The notes: generated from the sequence alone by a model not told the origin. Numbered from the stretch's first letter, positions 12,909-26,297 are shown. The stretch is 64,000 bases of DNA from Pipra filicauda (GCF_003945595.2 NW_024104401.1:1164558-1228557), one strand, 5' to 3'. Numbers and translations are program-made.

Positions 12909-13610
12909 CCACTCATGTGGAACTTTTCAAGCCCTGGCGGCTGGTCTGTCCTGCACAAGAGGTTCTGAGAAGCCTTCAGTGTCTGTAATTGTGTATTTGT
13001 TACCTTATACTTGCCAAAACTCTACCTACTTTCACAGAAATTAACAAAGAATTGATGATCTGTTAGGTCTAGTACTTAGGAAAAACAAATGCTGTATGAT
13101 TTGAAAGGGCTCTTTATGGCTTCCTGGTGGGATCCACAGCCCTTCTTTCCGCTTGTAGAAGGATTCATAATTTGGACTTTCCAAGAGCAAGATTCTTCTG
13201 TAGAAAGCTGTTCTAATTAGTTTATGGAAGTAGTTTATAGCTCCTTGAGAGCTCTAAACAAAGAAGTTTATTGTTCCCTGAAGTACTTGTCCATACAGCT
13301 GAGTGGATTTTAAAAAATTGCATTAAGAGAAAACATTTGTGACAATTTATCTTGTGAAATGTGCAGCTTATACAAAACTCCTAATGGTCTAGTGGAAGTT
13401 CTGTCAGCATGTTTGGGATGGTGTCCATAAAGTGCTGAGTGCCTTTTGCATTTATGATTAACACAGACCCCTCCAGCGTGTGCCAAAAACCCATCCACAC
13501 ACACTCCTGTCCCTGTGCAGCACCCAGTGGGAGCAGCAGCCGTGGGAAGGAGCTCGCTCAGCTGGATGTTCAGGAGTCTTCACTTGAATGGTGGTGGTTA
13601 CCTGATGCTT

Positions 13611-13674
13611 CACAGAATCCCAGAGTGGGTTGGGTTGGAAGGAACCTCAAAGATCATCTTATTCCAACCCCCAG
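13611..13674 (-). mobile_element. CR1 LINE fragment, short
   Basis: Inverted tail CACAGAATCCCAGAGTGGG with GGTTGGAAGGAACCTCAAAG. Only the last ~65 bp of the element is left. Confidence 0.85.
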
Positions 13675-16600
13675 AGCTTCAAGGCATGGTGTAATTCCCT
13701 GTGTGTTTGCAGTGTGTGTTCCCCTGTATTAGGAGAAAATGGAGAAGTTTGATCTCTTCCAAATGGGAATGCTGCTGGTTGAGATGGATTTTGGAAGTGG
13801 TGCCACTGAGCAGACACCCCTGCAGTTTGCTGTTTAATTTAGATGACTGGGTGCAGGGAGTGCTTTTGTTTTTCAATATATTTTGTAATTTAGGGAAGAA
13901 AAGTACTGGGCTGAGTCAATAAAGCAGGGGTAAGATGTTCCAATTAGAGATTTCTGCTTTTAAGTCATTTGAACACAGGCAAAAATTACTTGATTGCTCC
14001 AGAGAGGTACATTTTTGAAAACATATTCAGAGATATGTGATAAAATAAATTTATAGCATGGAATTTTCATGGTTTTGCTTATGCTTAGATTGCCAGGTCA
14101 GAGGGAGGCTTTCCATGACAGTGCAGAGCAGACAGCTCTCCCTGGCAGGGGTGGGAGCACCGTGTGTGTGTCCTGGCCAGCCTGAGGTTTGATCACACTG
14201 AGGCAAATGCATCAGTCCAGAAAGTGCAAATGCTGGAAAACAGCTCTACTTTTAGGTAGTGGGTTTCAAATAACACTGTGGGAGTAGTTGAAGCTTCTGT
14301 CCTCTCTCTTGGCTTCTTCATCATGTTGCTTAGAAATACTGAAAGACTTTGCTGGTTTTGATGCCTGGTCAGCATCTGCTGCTTGTTACTGGATTAAAAG
14401 CAAACATAAAAAGTAACTGCTCATCAGGAAAGTATTACTTAAAAAAACCCAAAGAAATGAAAATGAAATTAAGAAAGTAGTAGGACACACTGGATCTGGG
14501 AAGTCCCTGCCAGCAGCTCAGCTCTGCATCAGTCCGTGTGTCCCTCCCAATGTTCTCGTGTTCAGGTGAGGCTGAAGAGCTGCACTGCAGAGAGGGATTT
14601 TAAAATAGGGGAATATTAATACTGAAAAAAAAAAAGACACTGTCCCAGTCTGTGCCTGGTTTGCTACTCTGAACCTTGCTGTGGTCGGGTATTTTGGTCA
14701 CAGCTGCTGTTGGGTGGGAGACCTGTAGGTACTCGGTGCTCGATTCTGCTGATGTATCTGCACTTACCTGTCCTGCAGCTAAAGACACCTGCAAATTACC
14801 CCTTGCAGGCTGTGCTGCTGTCTCAGAGCTTTTCCTGGGAAAATGTTGTCTTCAGCTTGTGTAGGGCTTGAAAATTGATTACAGGGCTGAACTTGTTACT
14901 GGTTTTTCACAGGGAGGTTTCTGTACACGGATCTGTGCATGGACGAGGCTTGAACCACACAGAAGGAATCAGCACTTGCTATTTTTAGTTTTAGGCCTGT
15001 AAATTCACTATACTCTCACTGTTGCACGTTACCTCTTCCCCAAAGCAGTCACATAGTGCTTATATTAAATGATGTCTTCATTTAAAGACATTGATGGTCA
15101 GTTAAACACTGTTTGGAAGCTGCCCCTTAAGGAGGGATGTCAGTGCCAACTTGGCCAACAGATCTATAGATTAGATGCCTGTTGGATTGCCTATGACTGA
15201 CATGTTCTAAATTAATTTTTCATGAGTGCTCAGCAGATAGTTTTCTCTGGCTCTTAGTGGAATTTCTTGTAATTCATCTTTCCCAAGGTGCTTCCCGTAG
15301 CATTGCTATGAGCAGGGTAGAAGGAATGAGGCTCCTCAGGGTGATGCTGTGAATTCAGGAGGGGCAAACTCAGTTATTTGGCAATCCAAGTTGTGACAGC
15401 CAAGCAGGAGGTGCAAGGTTTGCTGTTAGGTTTAATTGCCATAGGGGTCACATGCAGAAGGTGAAGTTCAAAAGTATATGGAATTTTGTCGTGCTTTGTG
15501 GCATTTCTGGTCTGAACATTGTTGTTTTTCTGGTTTTAAAGACTTTGACAAGCAGACATATAATAACCATCTCTCAGTGACAGTTATCCCAGTCCATAAA
15601 TGTTTTCATCCCAAACAAAGCAGGTGTCTCTGGGTAATAATCATCTTATCAACAAAAGCCAAGTTCCAGTCCTTGAGAATTTCCATTTCAGAGATGTAAA
15701 AAAATGAAGATCTTTATGAGAATAGATGAAGAGAAAAAACCTCCAGATCTTTACTCTTTCTGCTGGGTTTCCACTGACACGAGGGCTGGGAAAATTCTTT
15801 TCCTTGGCATCAGGTCACAGTCGTGGTAGGACACTGTCCAAACTGAAGTGAAACAGCATTAGGGAAAAGGAGTGTTTTGGGTGCTCTGTCACAAAGCAGA
15901 CGAATGACTAGAAGGTGAAGCTGCTCTGCTGCTGCAAAGCCAGACACTGCCTGGGAAAAGGTTGACTTTTAGTTGAAAACTGGCCTCTGGGCTTTCTTGG
16001 AGGTGCAGTTTGGGGTTTATGCTGAAAGAACTGGGATTCTGTGTGGCAGCTTCTCCCAGAAAATAAAGAGACATGGGGTGTTGGTTTAGTTGTGTTACCT
16101 ATGTTATATCTAGGCTTATTAGCCATGGCTTTAGGAAAGGTCCCTGTTCTTGTAAACTAACTTGGTGGGAATCTGTGAGCTGGGGAAAATAGATGTTTAT
16201 TCCCTTTAATCTAAAACTGTGTTACTTTTCTGGTATCCTAGTGATGCTTAAGTAACTGAAATTTAAATTAAATTTATGTGGCACTGAGCATCATTCTGTT
16301 GATGCCGCTCAGTTGGAAGTCCTTCAGAAAAGGATAACTCTTGGACTTGCTCAGTTCCAACCTTCTCTAATAATGCAGCAGGGCCAGAGTCCTGTCCATC
16401 CCACTGGCCAGTCTCTTCTGGAAGCTGACTCAGCTCTTGCTGACTTTGGAGCAGAAGTTGGGTCCAGGTTTCATTTGCTCCCAAGTTGGGTTGGCTTTGA
16501 GCTGACTGACCTGAAGGTGAACTTGTTCCTGAAATCCCTCCCAGGAGTCATTTATTTCTTCTCCCCTCCAAACAACCCAAAGCCTGAGCTGCAGCAAGAG

Positions 16601-18159
16601 CCACTGATGTAGAAAATTCACGTCTAAAAATAGCTCGTGGTGTAGAGATAAATAGTTTCCTGATTAACACTTCATTTAAATAATTTGGTGCTATTAAATT
16701 TCCTTACAGTAGTGACTGTACAGTATGTGAAGTATCCCAAAATGTGTGAGTTCCAGGCCGTCGTTAAGGGTGCTGAAGGTTGTTATCTGCTAACTCTGGG
16801 TGACATTTCAGATGCCACAGGAACAGCAGCTTCACATTCTTATCAGTGTGAGTTTTCTGGCTGTTATTAATTGTGATCATCTATCAAATCATCAGTGGTT
16901 TTTGTAGACCATACAATAATTTTTTTTAATTGGAGGGCACTGTGAGGATTCAGATGTTGTGATCAGGCTGATGATGAGTAAAAATGTTTATCAAGCCAAG
17001 AGCTCACAGGCAGTTGCTCCACAGCCTGTAGATCGTGGGTGCCTTTGCAGACAAATGCTAAACTGAGTCCTAAATTCTTGAATGTGCTCTGAATTCTTTA
17101 CTTGGAGGTCCCTGAGGTTGTGTACTGGGGCGGTGTGGACACGACAGAGCCAGGTTTGATCTGGTGTGGTTCCCCCAAGTTGGTTGTTGGCAGGTATTTG
17201 TCACTAATTTTGCAGTCTGACGAGGTACGTGAGGCGATTGGATTGAACGTGAAACGTGGGGTCCATGGATTTGCCACAGACCACAAATACAAGTTTGTGA
17301 TTTACTTTTGTCATTAATCACCCGAGTCAATTTTCCATTTGGTTGGGTTTGCTGTTAGTTCAGTGATACACAGCTGCAGCAATGGAAGGAGAAGTTGTCA
17401 GTTTGCTCGTTTCCGAGGAAAAAAAGCCCAATTTGAAGTGCATCGGAGATTTCCCTTTCATCCCACTAGAGGGGGATCCCTCAAGGTCATCTTCTCCCGT
17501 TCCTGTGGACTAGGATTTGCTCTTTCCAGAGCTAGAGAGCAAGAAACTTTCACTGTGAGTACCCTATGTTCCTCAATAACGGGGGGAAAGGAGCAGGGCA
17601 CGTGTGAGCCTTAATAAAATAAGTATTTGATAAAATAACTGCATTTGTTAAATATTGGGGGGAAAAAAGAGTTTGCTTAGGTTTTCTCTTTAGGGAAGGA
17701 GGGGAGAAAGGAACTGTCTGAGGATCCTTTCTAGAGGTGGGCAGAGGGTGCCCGTCCCCGGTGATGCTGAGGTGGGTTGAGGGCAGGAATGTCGGGGAGC
17801 CTCAGGAGGGTGACAGACAAGCCGCAGCCGGTGCTGCTCAGCCCGTGCCTGTTTCCCTCCAGTTGATTTTCATGCCTCCATGGCACCGTATCCTGAATAA
17901 AATCCCAGCTCTGCCCTGTCCACCTGGTGCAATCCCACTGACTCCTGACGGCTGCTCCGGGTGGTACCAACTGGTTGGACGTTCAGACCGTCGCGGGGTT
18001 GTTCGCTCTCTTTCCCCCGGTGATTTGAAGATATTAAAGCCATCAGGAGGGTTGAAGCTGATTTACTAAACGGGGGAAAAAAATTCACAAATGTGTTTGG
18101 AGTATTGAACTGCCGTTGACATCTAAAGTCCCAACCATGCTGTTTTCCTCCACACTCCA

Positions 18160-18480
18160 GCAATCAGGACATCCAGCAAACCCATAAAAAACCAAACTAA
18201 TAGCATGAATATTCAGTGACCTAGAATACTAATTATTGTCATGAATATTAATGTGATCGGACTTGCTTTTTCCTCTTCTCTTTCTATCTGGCTCTTTTTT
18301 TTTTTTCCCCGCGGTTTTTTTTTTTTTCCACTCAGCCGGCTCTAAAGATGGACCATAATGAGAGCATTTAAGAGAGAGAGCGCTCTCCGCCGTGACAGGG
18401 ACCGGGGTAATAAGGAGAGCTTGATTAACGTGGTGCACTTGGGGGAGAGATGAGAAGATTCACGTGGGCCTGTTGTGGGG
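18160..18480. promoter_or_regulatory. Possible enhancer with poly-T/GC block and palindrome
   Basis: The 10-mer CATGAATATT occurs twice (18204-18213 and 18240-18249) around TACTAATTATTG. Then comes T12, CCCCGCGG (18307-18314) and T13, followed by the 12 bp perfect palindrome GAGAGCGCTCTC near 18376. Poly-T tracts tend to exclude nucleosomes. There are no repeats or exons. Confidence 0.35.
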
Positions 18481-19827
18481 GAGGCAATGAGGCACCGGCG
18501 GCTGTGTTGCTGCTCCCTCAGATTAATGAGGCCTAAGAGTGCATTAGGAACAGTGACAAAGGTTTGATCTAATGGGCTCAGTCATTTTTCCTTTGAGTGA
18601 CAGACGCACAGAAGTAATTGGCTGTGCAGAATGGCAGCTCATTGGCAGTACTTAAGGATACATTATCCCCGTTGTGTGGCCCGCAGAGGCTGTTTATCAA
18701 AACTGCTCACACTGCAGACATGCATTCACTTAGCTGCTGTTACAGTGGCAATAGCTATAAAAAAAAAAAGTCATCTCACATTCATAGCTATTGTCTCTTT
18801 TGCGAAAATAAAGTTTCTTTGTTCCGTTTCCTTAAGAGGCAGGAGGATATGGGAATGCCAAGCAATCGTCCCTCCCCATCCTGGAGAGGCTCTGGATGCA
18901 GCTCGCGGGGTTTGGGGAGGGTTGTAGCTCGTGGGAAGCTCCCAGAGTTGGTTCAGTTAATCCTGACAGTGCAGGTGAGACCCACCACCCCCTCTCCGGT
19001 GCCATGATTAACAACTTCCACAGGCAGTTGATGGGATTAGGAAGCATTTTACATCCCTGGCCTCAGGCCCCCACACGGGCTCTGCTGTAGTGTCAGCAGC
19101 ATCAGACCTGCGAAGGGTTTGATTCTGTGCTGTTATTTTTTGCAAAGTTCAATTCATGGTTCTCGAGAGGAATGACAACCAAGTAAGAGCAATACAAAGT
19201 AAAGCTTTTGCCTGTGTAAAACCTCTGGGTCTTAAAGCTGCAGTCCCTGAACAAGCAGGTAACCTCAGTCAGGACTTGCCCAGAAAGCCAAGCAAACCTT
19301 ATTTATTACTTTTACTTGTTAAAACCATTGCCAGGAAAGGAAAACACACTTTGATCCCAGCAGAATAAATAGTCGGGGATCTCGAGCAGGAGCCCGTGGT
19401 GAAGATCTTGGGTTTAACTTTCTTTTAGAAGAGATGTCTCCTCTGATGACTTAATTTTCCTCCACACTTGCTGTGTGGCTTTGGCATGCTCTGAGAATAA
19501 TAGCTTTCCTCGTTATACTCCCAGCACCACGTCCTTCACTGCCAGGATGTTTCTTGGCACTGCCTTGTTTGTTCATTAGTATTGACCCCGCTCGGTCTGT
19601 GCGCTGCTAATCGAGCCTGGGTTGTGGGGATGGAGGTGGAAGGGCTTCCTCTGTGAATAGCTGCTTATCCTCAGGAATTTTGGGCAGTAAAGAGATGCTT
19701 CTGGGGGAAAAAAAGATCTTGAAAATAAGTAGAACCCACAAGCGAGTTGCCTGGTACAGAACTGAAAATGATTGCCAGGGTGTTGAAGGAGAGTTTTAAC
19801 ACTGGAACCACTGTGGTTTGGAAAGTT

Positions 19828-19890
19828 TTAGGATCACTGAGTGGTTTGGGTTGGAAGGGACCTGAAGGATCATCTAGTTCCAACCCTCCC
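19828..19890 (-). mobile_element. CR1 LINE fragment, short
   Basis: GGATCACTGAGTGGTTTGGG, then GGTTGGAAGGGACCTGAAGG and CATCTAGTTCCAACC. This is the inverted terminal ~63 bp of CR1. Confidence 0.85.
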
Positions 19891-22593
19891 TCTCACTCTT
19901 TCTTGTTCCATATACGAGTAAGCTCAAGATATTTTAAATCCCTGCTCAACCCAGGGCAGAGACAATGTGCTTGAAACAGACTCCATGGCAATGGTTCAGG
20001 GAATTTACCCACTGAAGAAGCTGGCTGTGGAAGTTGGAGCCCTGGTCCCACAGCTGATCTTCTGAGAACGTGGCCAGACAGTGCTCTGACACCTGGGCAG
20101 TGCCTCCCTTCCAGTGCAGGCTGACTCTCCTCAGCTGGAGAGGAAAGGAGCTGGAAGTAGCTGTTTTCCCAGATTTCAGTGCAGCATGAAATCTCCAGAG
20201 TGGGTGAGGAAAGGAGGATCCCCCTGGAAAAGATGGATGCTGAGGCAGCAAACTGAAGGAACCCAGTAGAGCCATCCCCAAATTCTCCTGGTCCCAAGGG
20301 TCGTATCTATAGGTGAAGCAGAGGCAGAAAGTACAGCAGGGATGATCAGACATTCCTCAGGGAGGGTTTGTCCACTGGAAAGATTTCTGCACAACTCTGG
20401 GAGTTAACCCCTGAGCAGGATGCAGAGGGCAGGGGAAGGGAATGCTTCCCATCCTTTTGCAGCCAGCAAGGGGGCCTCTCCCTTTCTCTACACCCTAATG
20501 CCTGAAAAGGCTCGAGGGAGCAGTGCTGGGTGTGGGTTGGGAAAGGGCATCCAACAGCCCACGTAACCTACTTGACAGTGCCTTTTGCTGAATTAGAGGG
20601 CATTTCAAGAATAGGCAGAATTCCTGCAACACAGATTGACCCAACATGATTTGAAACAATTAACCCTCTGATATCAAGAGTCAGGATTTCCTGACCCACA
20701 ACTCTAATGTATTTTTCATTAGTTCTAACAGCTGGTGAGCGCAGCCCTCTGGCCTTAAGAGGTTTATTTCCCTTTTTCTTCCTTTTTTTTTTTTCGGGAG
20801 AGAAACTCGTTGTGAACATGAAGAGCTTGGCACAAATAAAACATGACCATGGAGAAAGCATAGCAGTGGGCTGCAGTTTGTCTGATTCAGTCTTTCTGTG
20901 CAGCCTCTCTGCGGGTCTCGCACGCCGCTGCTTCGTGGAAAAATGCAGTTCTGCTTCATGACTCTTGCAGTGTCTGCTGGTCTCATAAATCCATGAGTAT
21001 ATTAGTTGCACTCAGGAATGTAAGTTCTTGCAGCTGATTTGTTTGGGAGGAATCACAGCTGTGTCTGCAGTGGGAAATGAAGATCACTTGTGTGTCGAAG
21101 TCACTTGTATCTCACTTCTGGGTGCATGAGAGCTGTGTTGGCTGTGCAGGTGTGATTACTGGCTGCTGGACTTGGTGAAGGCTTGAAGTGATGCGTCTGT
21201 TGAGGTCACCTGTGCTGCCCAGCGGTGATTCACTGTACTGCTGAGTTAAAAAACAGCAAAAGAGGGATTGCTGCCATGCTGCCCACAGAACTGCTCCATT
21301 GCAGGAGCAGCGTGACAAAAACTCTGAGCGGTTTCTGGTTTGTGGGGCAAGTTACAGCGTTTATGTAAGAGAACATTTATATCAACCTCAACTGCTTATT
21401 TTATTAATTTAATTAATTTTTGTAATAGAGCCTTATCTTTTGTCTTTTACTGACCAGATCCACCCTTAACATCTTGTCCCCTGTGTTTGTATAAATCTTT
21501 GTTATTTTCATAGCATTTCTAAGGACTGTAACCTGACCTTGCATTTATGGTTTGTTGTTTTGCAAATCCGCAACAACTGAGTAGGAAGAGCCGAAGTGGC
21601 TCCCTTCTTTTTGGGAAATGGAGACACGTTCTGCCCCCAGGGTGTGTGTTTCTCTCAGCCTCTCATTACCTACGTACATGGCTTAATTCCTCTCGTGCCC
21701 AGTCTCGCCTTCACTTGCTCTTTGCAGTGATTTATGCTGAATAAATGGGGATATAAATTGGATTTTGTGTGAGCACGCTCACTCTTCTTAGAGGCACTTC
21801 TGCTGAGCATCGGCCAAACCTGGAAATTACCTTGAATCTTAATTTGGAAGGGTTTTGTGGAACTTAATTGTCTGAACGTTTTGTAAGCGCGATCGTAACG
21901 GGGTGTTTTATAACATCAGAAAAGATAGTTTTAATAAAGCTGTCTAGAGCTAGAAAGAGGAATTCTTCCTTTGATGCTCCTTTGGTAGATGAAAACATTT
22001 TTGTTCAATAGGAGACCAGCATCTTTTTTTTTGCTCATTTGAGACAAGTTCTGGCAACATACTGATATTCATTCAAATATAAATGCCATATTCCCTTTGA
22101 AATGCAAATTGTTTAAAGAAAAATAGCATATGGTAGAGGTAAGTACCTTTTCAAATCAGCTCCCACACTTTAGGGATGTGAGTACAGCTAAAATTATTCT
22201 TTGGAAAGAATCTGGAGCCTTTGACACATTGAAGCTTGAACTAATCAAGGCTTCCCAGTAAGCATATACACATATCCATATCAAGGAAACAGTGCTGAGA
22301 ATACATGGATTAGCATAGTAATTTAACTGCCCCCTGCTAATCAACTTAAGCAACCAGCTGATGCATTTAGGATGTATCTGAAGAGACAACTCTTTCACAG
22401 CTCCAGAATGGGCCAGGTAACTGTCCAGGAGTTTGGGGTTAATGTGAAGATGGGTGTCTGTCTGTCTGTGAGAGAGAAGTGTGCTTATGTGCGTACAGAT
22501 GTACAGGTGGGGGGCAAGAGATGCAGGATGCATCTTGCAGGAGCTCAATGTAAAGGCTTCATGTGCCTAACCCAATATACAGGCTTCCCTTTT

Positions 22594-22672
22594 CACAGAA
22601 TCATCGAATCCCAGAGTGGTTTGGGTTGGAGGGACCTTTAAATCTCCTCTAGTCCCTGGGCAGGGACACCCT
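22594..22672 (-). mobile_element. CR1 LINE fragment, short
   Basis: CACAGAATCATCGAATCCCA, then GGTTTGGGTTGGAGGGACC and a shortened GGGCAGGGACACC block. Confidence 0.85.
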
Positions 22673-24173
22673 CAGAATTTTCACTGGGTGCTGCTGGCCT
22701 CCTCTCTTGAACAACTCTGCTGGTGAGGCTTTATCTGTGAGGAAAATGAAAGGGCATTTGCCAGGTCTGGGTTGGGGTTTGCCTGTTGTAGGTGGGAAGA
22801 GCTGTGGGACTGTGCTGTAGGAGCTGTGTGTGGAATGCACCGTGTGCAGGAGCAGGGGCTGCCTTTCAGTGCTCCTTGCTCTGGGGTAAAGCGCTGGTGC
22901 CTGGTGGGGTGGTGGGATACGTGTCCTGGGCCTGCTGCACTTGGTGGGAAAATTAGCAACGGATAGGGAAATAATGACGTTTAAATAAGGCTGTAAATAA
23001 TGAGTTTGGGCTAGAGCTGAACACATTGAGAGGGAGAGGAAAGGACACACTGTTTTCTGTTATCTGGCCCTTCTGATATCTACCCATGGATTCTGGCTTG
23101 AGGGTCTGATACATCATGAAAATATACACCCCCCCAGCACCTGGACAAAGTGGAAATTAATCCTGAATAAATGTTATTGGAAGGGTTGCAGGGCTACCAG
23201 ACTATGGCAGTAGGAAGGACAGATCTGAGTTAGTGGCATCTCTGCTCAGTAAAGTGTTACGTGATGGCTCTTGGCACCTATTTTGTGCTTGCAGCCCTCA
23301 CCCTTCAGAAAGGTGAAGGGAAAAACCTTCTTTGTTTTGCAGAATAAGTCACTTCTCAACAGGTTCATATCATAAGGTGAGGTTGGAGTTTCATCAGATG
23401 GGATTGAGGTGAAAGTAAAGCTTTTGGTGCTGACGTGGTGGTGTAGAAGTGAAGATATTCTCGTTTTAAGGTTTTGCTTTTGCATCATGGTTAGAACGTG
23501 GAGGCTCGTGTTCCAAAGCTTGTGGACTGGGTGAAAGATGTCAGTGTAGAAATATCACTGCTTATGTTGTGTCTGTGTTGGCCTAAATCTCGAGTTTCTA
23601 GAGTGCATTTGGTCTCAAGCTCTGTCATTCCCATCAGCCACTCCCTTTCGTTTGGTGGATCATCAAAATAATTTAATAATGTTTATACTTTTTCTGGGTT
23701 TTAAAAAACAGAGGAGAAGGGCATTTCGAAGTGAGCATCAGCAGCATCATGGAGGTTTTGGAAGGAGATAGTTCTTTTAGGAGACCTCAAAATATATGTA
23801 CTGTCAACTCCTGTTTCCATTTTCTATTGTGATTTTAAGGTGCTGAGCTACAATTCAATCCTCTGCTCTGGACTCTCATGCCTTGGGAGGTCCCAGCATG
23901 ATTCCAAAATCCACTTCAGACTTTGCATAGTTAAACAAATTGGTTTTTCTGTCTGTATTTCATATCAGAGGTGCCCCACAGAAGTTCTCGAGGCTGAGTA
24001 AGTACACTGAAGACACAGATACCGTGATGGATCTGTGTTAAGGACTAAGGATGAGATTTAGTCTTGGGAAAGGGGAGGAGAGAAAGGGACAATTATGCCA
24101 ACTCTAATAAACACAAAGTAGTTCACTAAGCTCTGCTGTCTTCCCAAAGGCTGCTCTGGGAAAAGACATAATG

Positions 24174-24360
24174 ATAGAACTGGGAGTCAGGAGATCTGGG
24201 TTTTATTTTCAAGTCTGCCACAATCTTCCTTTGTGGCCCTGGGTCATTTAACCTCTGAAAAATGGGGGAAATGATAGCAGATAATTAACAACCTCACAGG
24301 AGCATTGAAAATTAATTCATTAATTTTTCTGAACTCATCAGTAGAAGGTGCAATGGAAAT
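24174..24360 (+). mobile_element. MIR-like SINE relic
   Basis: ACTGGGAGTCAGGAGATCTG, then TCTGCCAC, GGGTCATTTAACCTCTG, AAATGGGGGAAATGATA and a CTCACAGGAGCATTGAAAAT stretch follow, in the right order, the MIR core: the exon-like CTGGGTT, CTCTGCCAC, the GGGCAAGTCACTTAACCTCT line, AAAATGGGGATAA and CCTCACAGGGTTGTTG. It is heavily decayed and has no clear ends. MIR-type SINEs are ancient in amniotes and no longer active in birds. Confidence 0.7.
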
Positions 24361-25432
24361 GCAAAGTGCGAGGGTATGTTATAAAATTGTGTCTGTTCCT
24401 TTCCTTCTACATGTGTTTTTTAAGAGTATTTTTCAATCCACAGAAGACCTGTGGGGCACCTTTTGAGAGCCTGCCATGAGGAAGGAAACTAGCACTGTGA
24501 ATTCTTTGTAGCCCTGTGCTGGGAATGGAGTAAAATGTGCTCAGAAGCCAAAACTGTGGAGAGCAGACTTTGGCCCATAGCAGGTTGTGAGCAAGACCAT
24601 CAGGAACCTGAGTTTCTGGAAAGGTTTTAATTGTTTCTGCTCTAAAATTTAGTCACTCTTCTCCCGTTTTGTGGTGGGAAACCTGTCCCTGTCGCTCCCC
24701 CTCACACACACCTCCCAGCATTTTAAGGTCCTCTTCCTCAGTGATGGTGAAAACACAGAATTATTTCCAGTGTTTATTGGGTAAAGGCTGTTCTTTGTGT
24801 CTCCCCTTTTGTGTCACAGGCCTTCAGGTGGAGTTGTGATGGGTGTGTTCTGTGGGGCAGGACACAGGAATGACACCTGCAGTCAGTCCAGTGTGTGCTT
24901 TTTGTCCTGGTACTGGTTTAAGATTAAAAGCCCAAATAAGTTTTTGCTTGGTCTCACAATTCTAGGAGTCATTTTCTCCCCTTGGTTTCACTTTGGGGAA
25001 AGACTGTGTGAGATATTATTTAGAGGTAGATTCTTTTAAACTCTTTGAGTTGGCTTGGTTGTCCCATCTCAGTTGCTTGTATGAAGAGTGGTTTTCAGGA
25101 ATAAATTCATTTTTTGTGCACAGTTTCTTTCGTAACAAGCAGAGAACCTCTACAGAAAGTGACCGGTGGCAGGGTGGTGAAAGATCGTGTTTTCAATGAA
25201 CAGAACGAGCTGAAATGGTGAAAATTCAGGCTCTTTAGTCAGAGGTTCTGAGCTAGGTTGCTGAAGTGGGTGGTGGCCCAAAGCCCTGCTGGCAGGGCCG
25301 TTGTGCCGAGGCTTCAGGGAGGGTTTTGTGGCGTAACCTCTGCGTGTGCTCTGTTACGATACAGCCGTCCATCCTCGTGCAAATCCGTGCTGTGTTCTCT
25401 ATTGACACGATTTGTTTTCCATTTGTGCCTAG

Positions 25433-25594
25433 GGAACGTGACTACTAGCACATCTGTGTCTCAGATGGCCAGTGGGATCAGTCTGGTGTCCTTCAACAGC
25501 CGCCCGGACGGGTTGCACCAGCGCTCCTACTCGGTCTCCAGTGCAGATCAGTGGAGCGAGGCAACAGTCATTGCAAACTCTGGCATTAGCAGTG
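25433..25594 (+). CDS. AGAP1: AGAP1 exon C: Ser-rich part of the PH insert, likely cassette exon
   Basis: This 162 nt exon has phase 1 at both ends. Its first GG completes the Gly codon begun by exon B, followed by NVTTSTSVSQMASGIS, a RPDGLHQRSYSVSS segment and DQWSEATVIANS-GISS. It is Ser/Thr-rich with no fold visible, and R-S-Y-S and nearby serines are plausible kinase or 14-3-3 sites (inference). It is symmetric, so it can be skipped without a frameshift. AGAP1 isoforms differing by a cassette of about this size in this region are known from mammals, and this exon fits that role, but the choice between C and D cannot be made from DNA alone. The acceptor is CCTAG (AG at 25431-25432); the donor is GTAAGA at 25595. 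Confidence 0.94.
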
Positions 25595-25811
25595 GTAAGA
25601 AACCTGGAGCTGGGGGGGAATACGTGCTTTGGGGTGAAGGGGGAGTTTGGTGCTTTGCTTTTTTTTTTCCAAAGGAAAGAATGCACTGCTGCAGCCCGGT
25701 GTTGGTGCCGCTGCGCTGCTGGGGGTCAGACTGGAGCATGTGAGGGGGAAAGAGAAAGGAGATAAAAGACAATGGATCGATGCAGTGCTTTTTTTTTCAA
25801 GGCCAGGGACG

Positions 25812-26084
25812 GACAGGACAAGGGGGAAAGGCTTTAAACAGACGGAGAGCGGGGTTAGTTGGGATATGGGGAAGAAATTCTTCCCTGTGAGGATGGGGAG
25901 GCCCTGGTACAGGTTGCCCAGAGAAGCTGTGGCTGCCCCTGGATCCCTGGAAGTGTCCAAGGCCAGGTTGGACGGGGCTTGGAGCAACCTGAGCTAGTGG
26001 AAGGTGTCCCTGCCCATGGCAGGGGTTGGGACTGGATGAGCTTTAAGGTCCCTTCCCACCCAAACCATTCTGGGATTCTGTGAT
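25812..26084 (+). mobile_element. CR1 LINE fragment, left arm of a tail-to-tail pair
   Basis: Sense copy of about 270 bp from GACAGGACAAGGGGGAAAGG to GGGATTCTGTGAT. It begins about 217 nt past the exon C donor. Its last ~155 bp is complementary to the inverted copy at 26144, 59 nt away. Confidence 0.93.
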
Positions 26085-26143
26085 AATGCACCTGAAATTA
26101 AAATTAAGCATTATTATAATTACGTTAGCTCTTCCTGTTGAAA

Positions 26144-26297
26144 AGAGAATCATTAGAAGGGTTTGGGTGGGAAGGGAACTTGAAGATCATCTCATTCCAC
26201 CCCCTGCCATGGGCAGGGACACCTTCCACCAGCCCAGGTTGCTCCAAGCCCCGTCCAACCTGGCCTTGGGCACTTCCAGGGATGGGGCAGCCACATA
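26144..26297 (-). mobile_element. CR1 LINE fragment, right arm of a tail-to-tail pair
   Basis: Inverted copy with GGTTTGGGTGGGAAGGG, GGCAGGGACACCTTCCACCA and the CCCAACCTGGCC-type block. It faces the copy ending at 26084 tail to tail. Confidence 0.92.
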
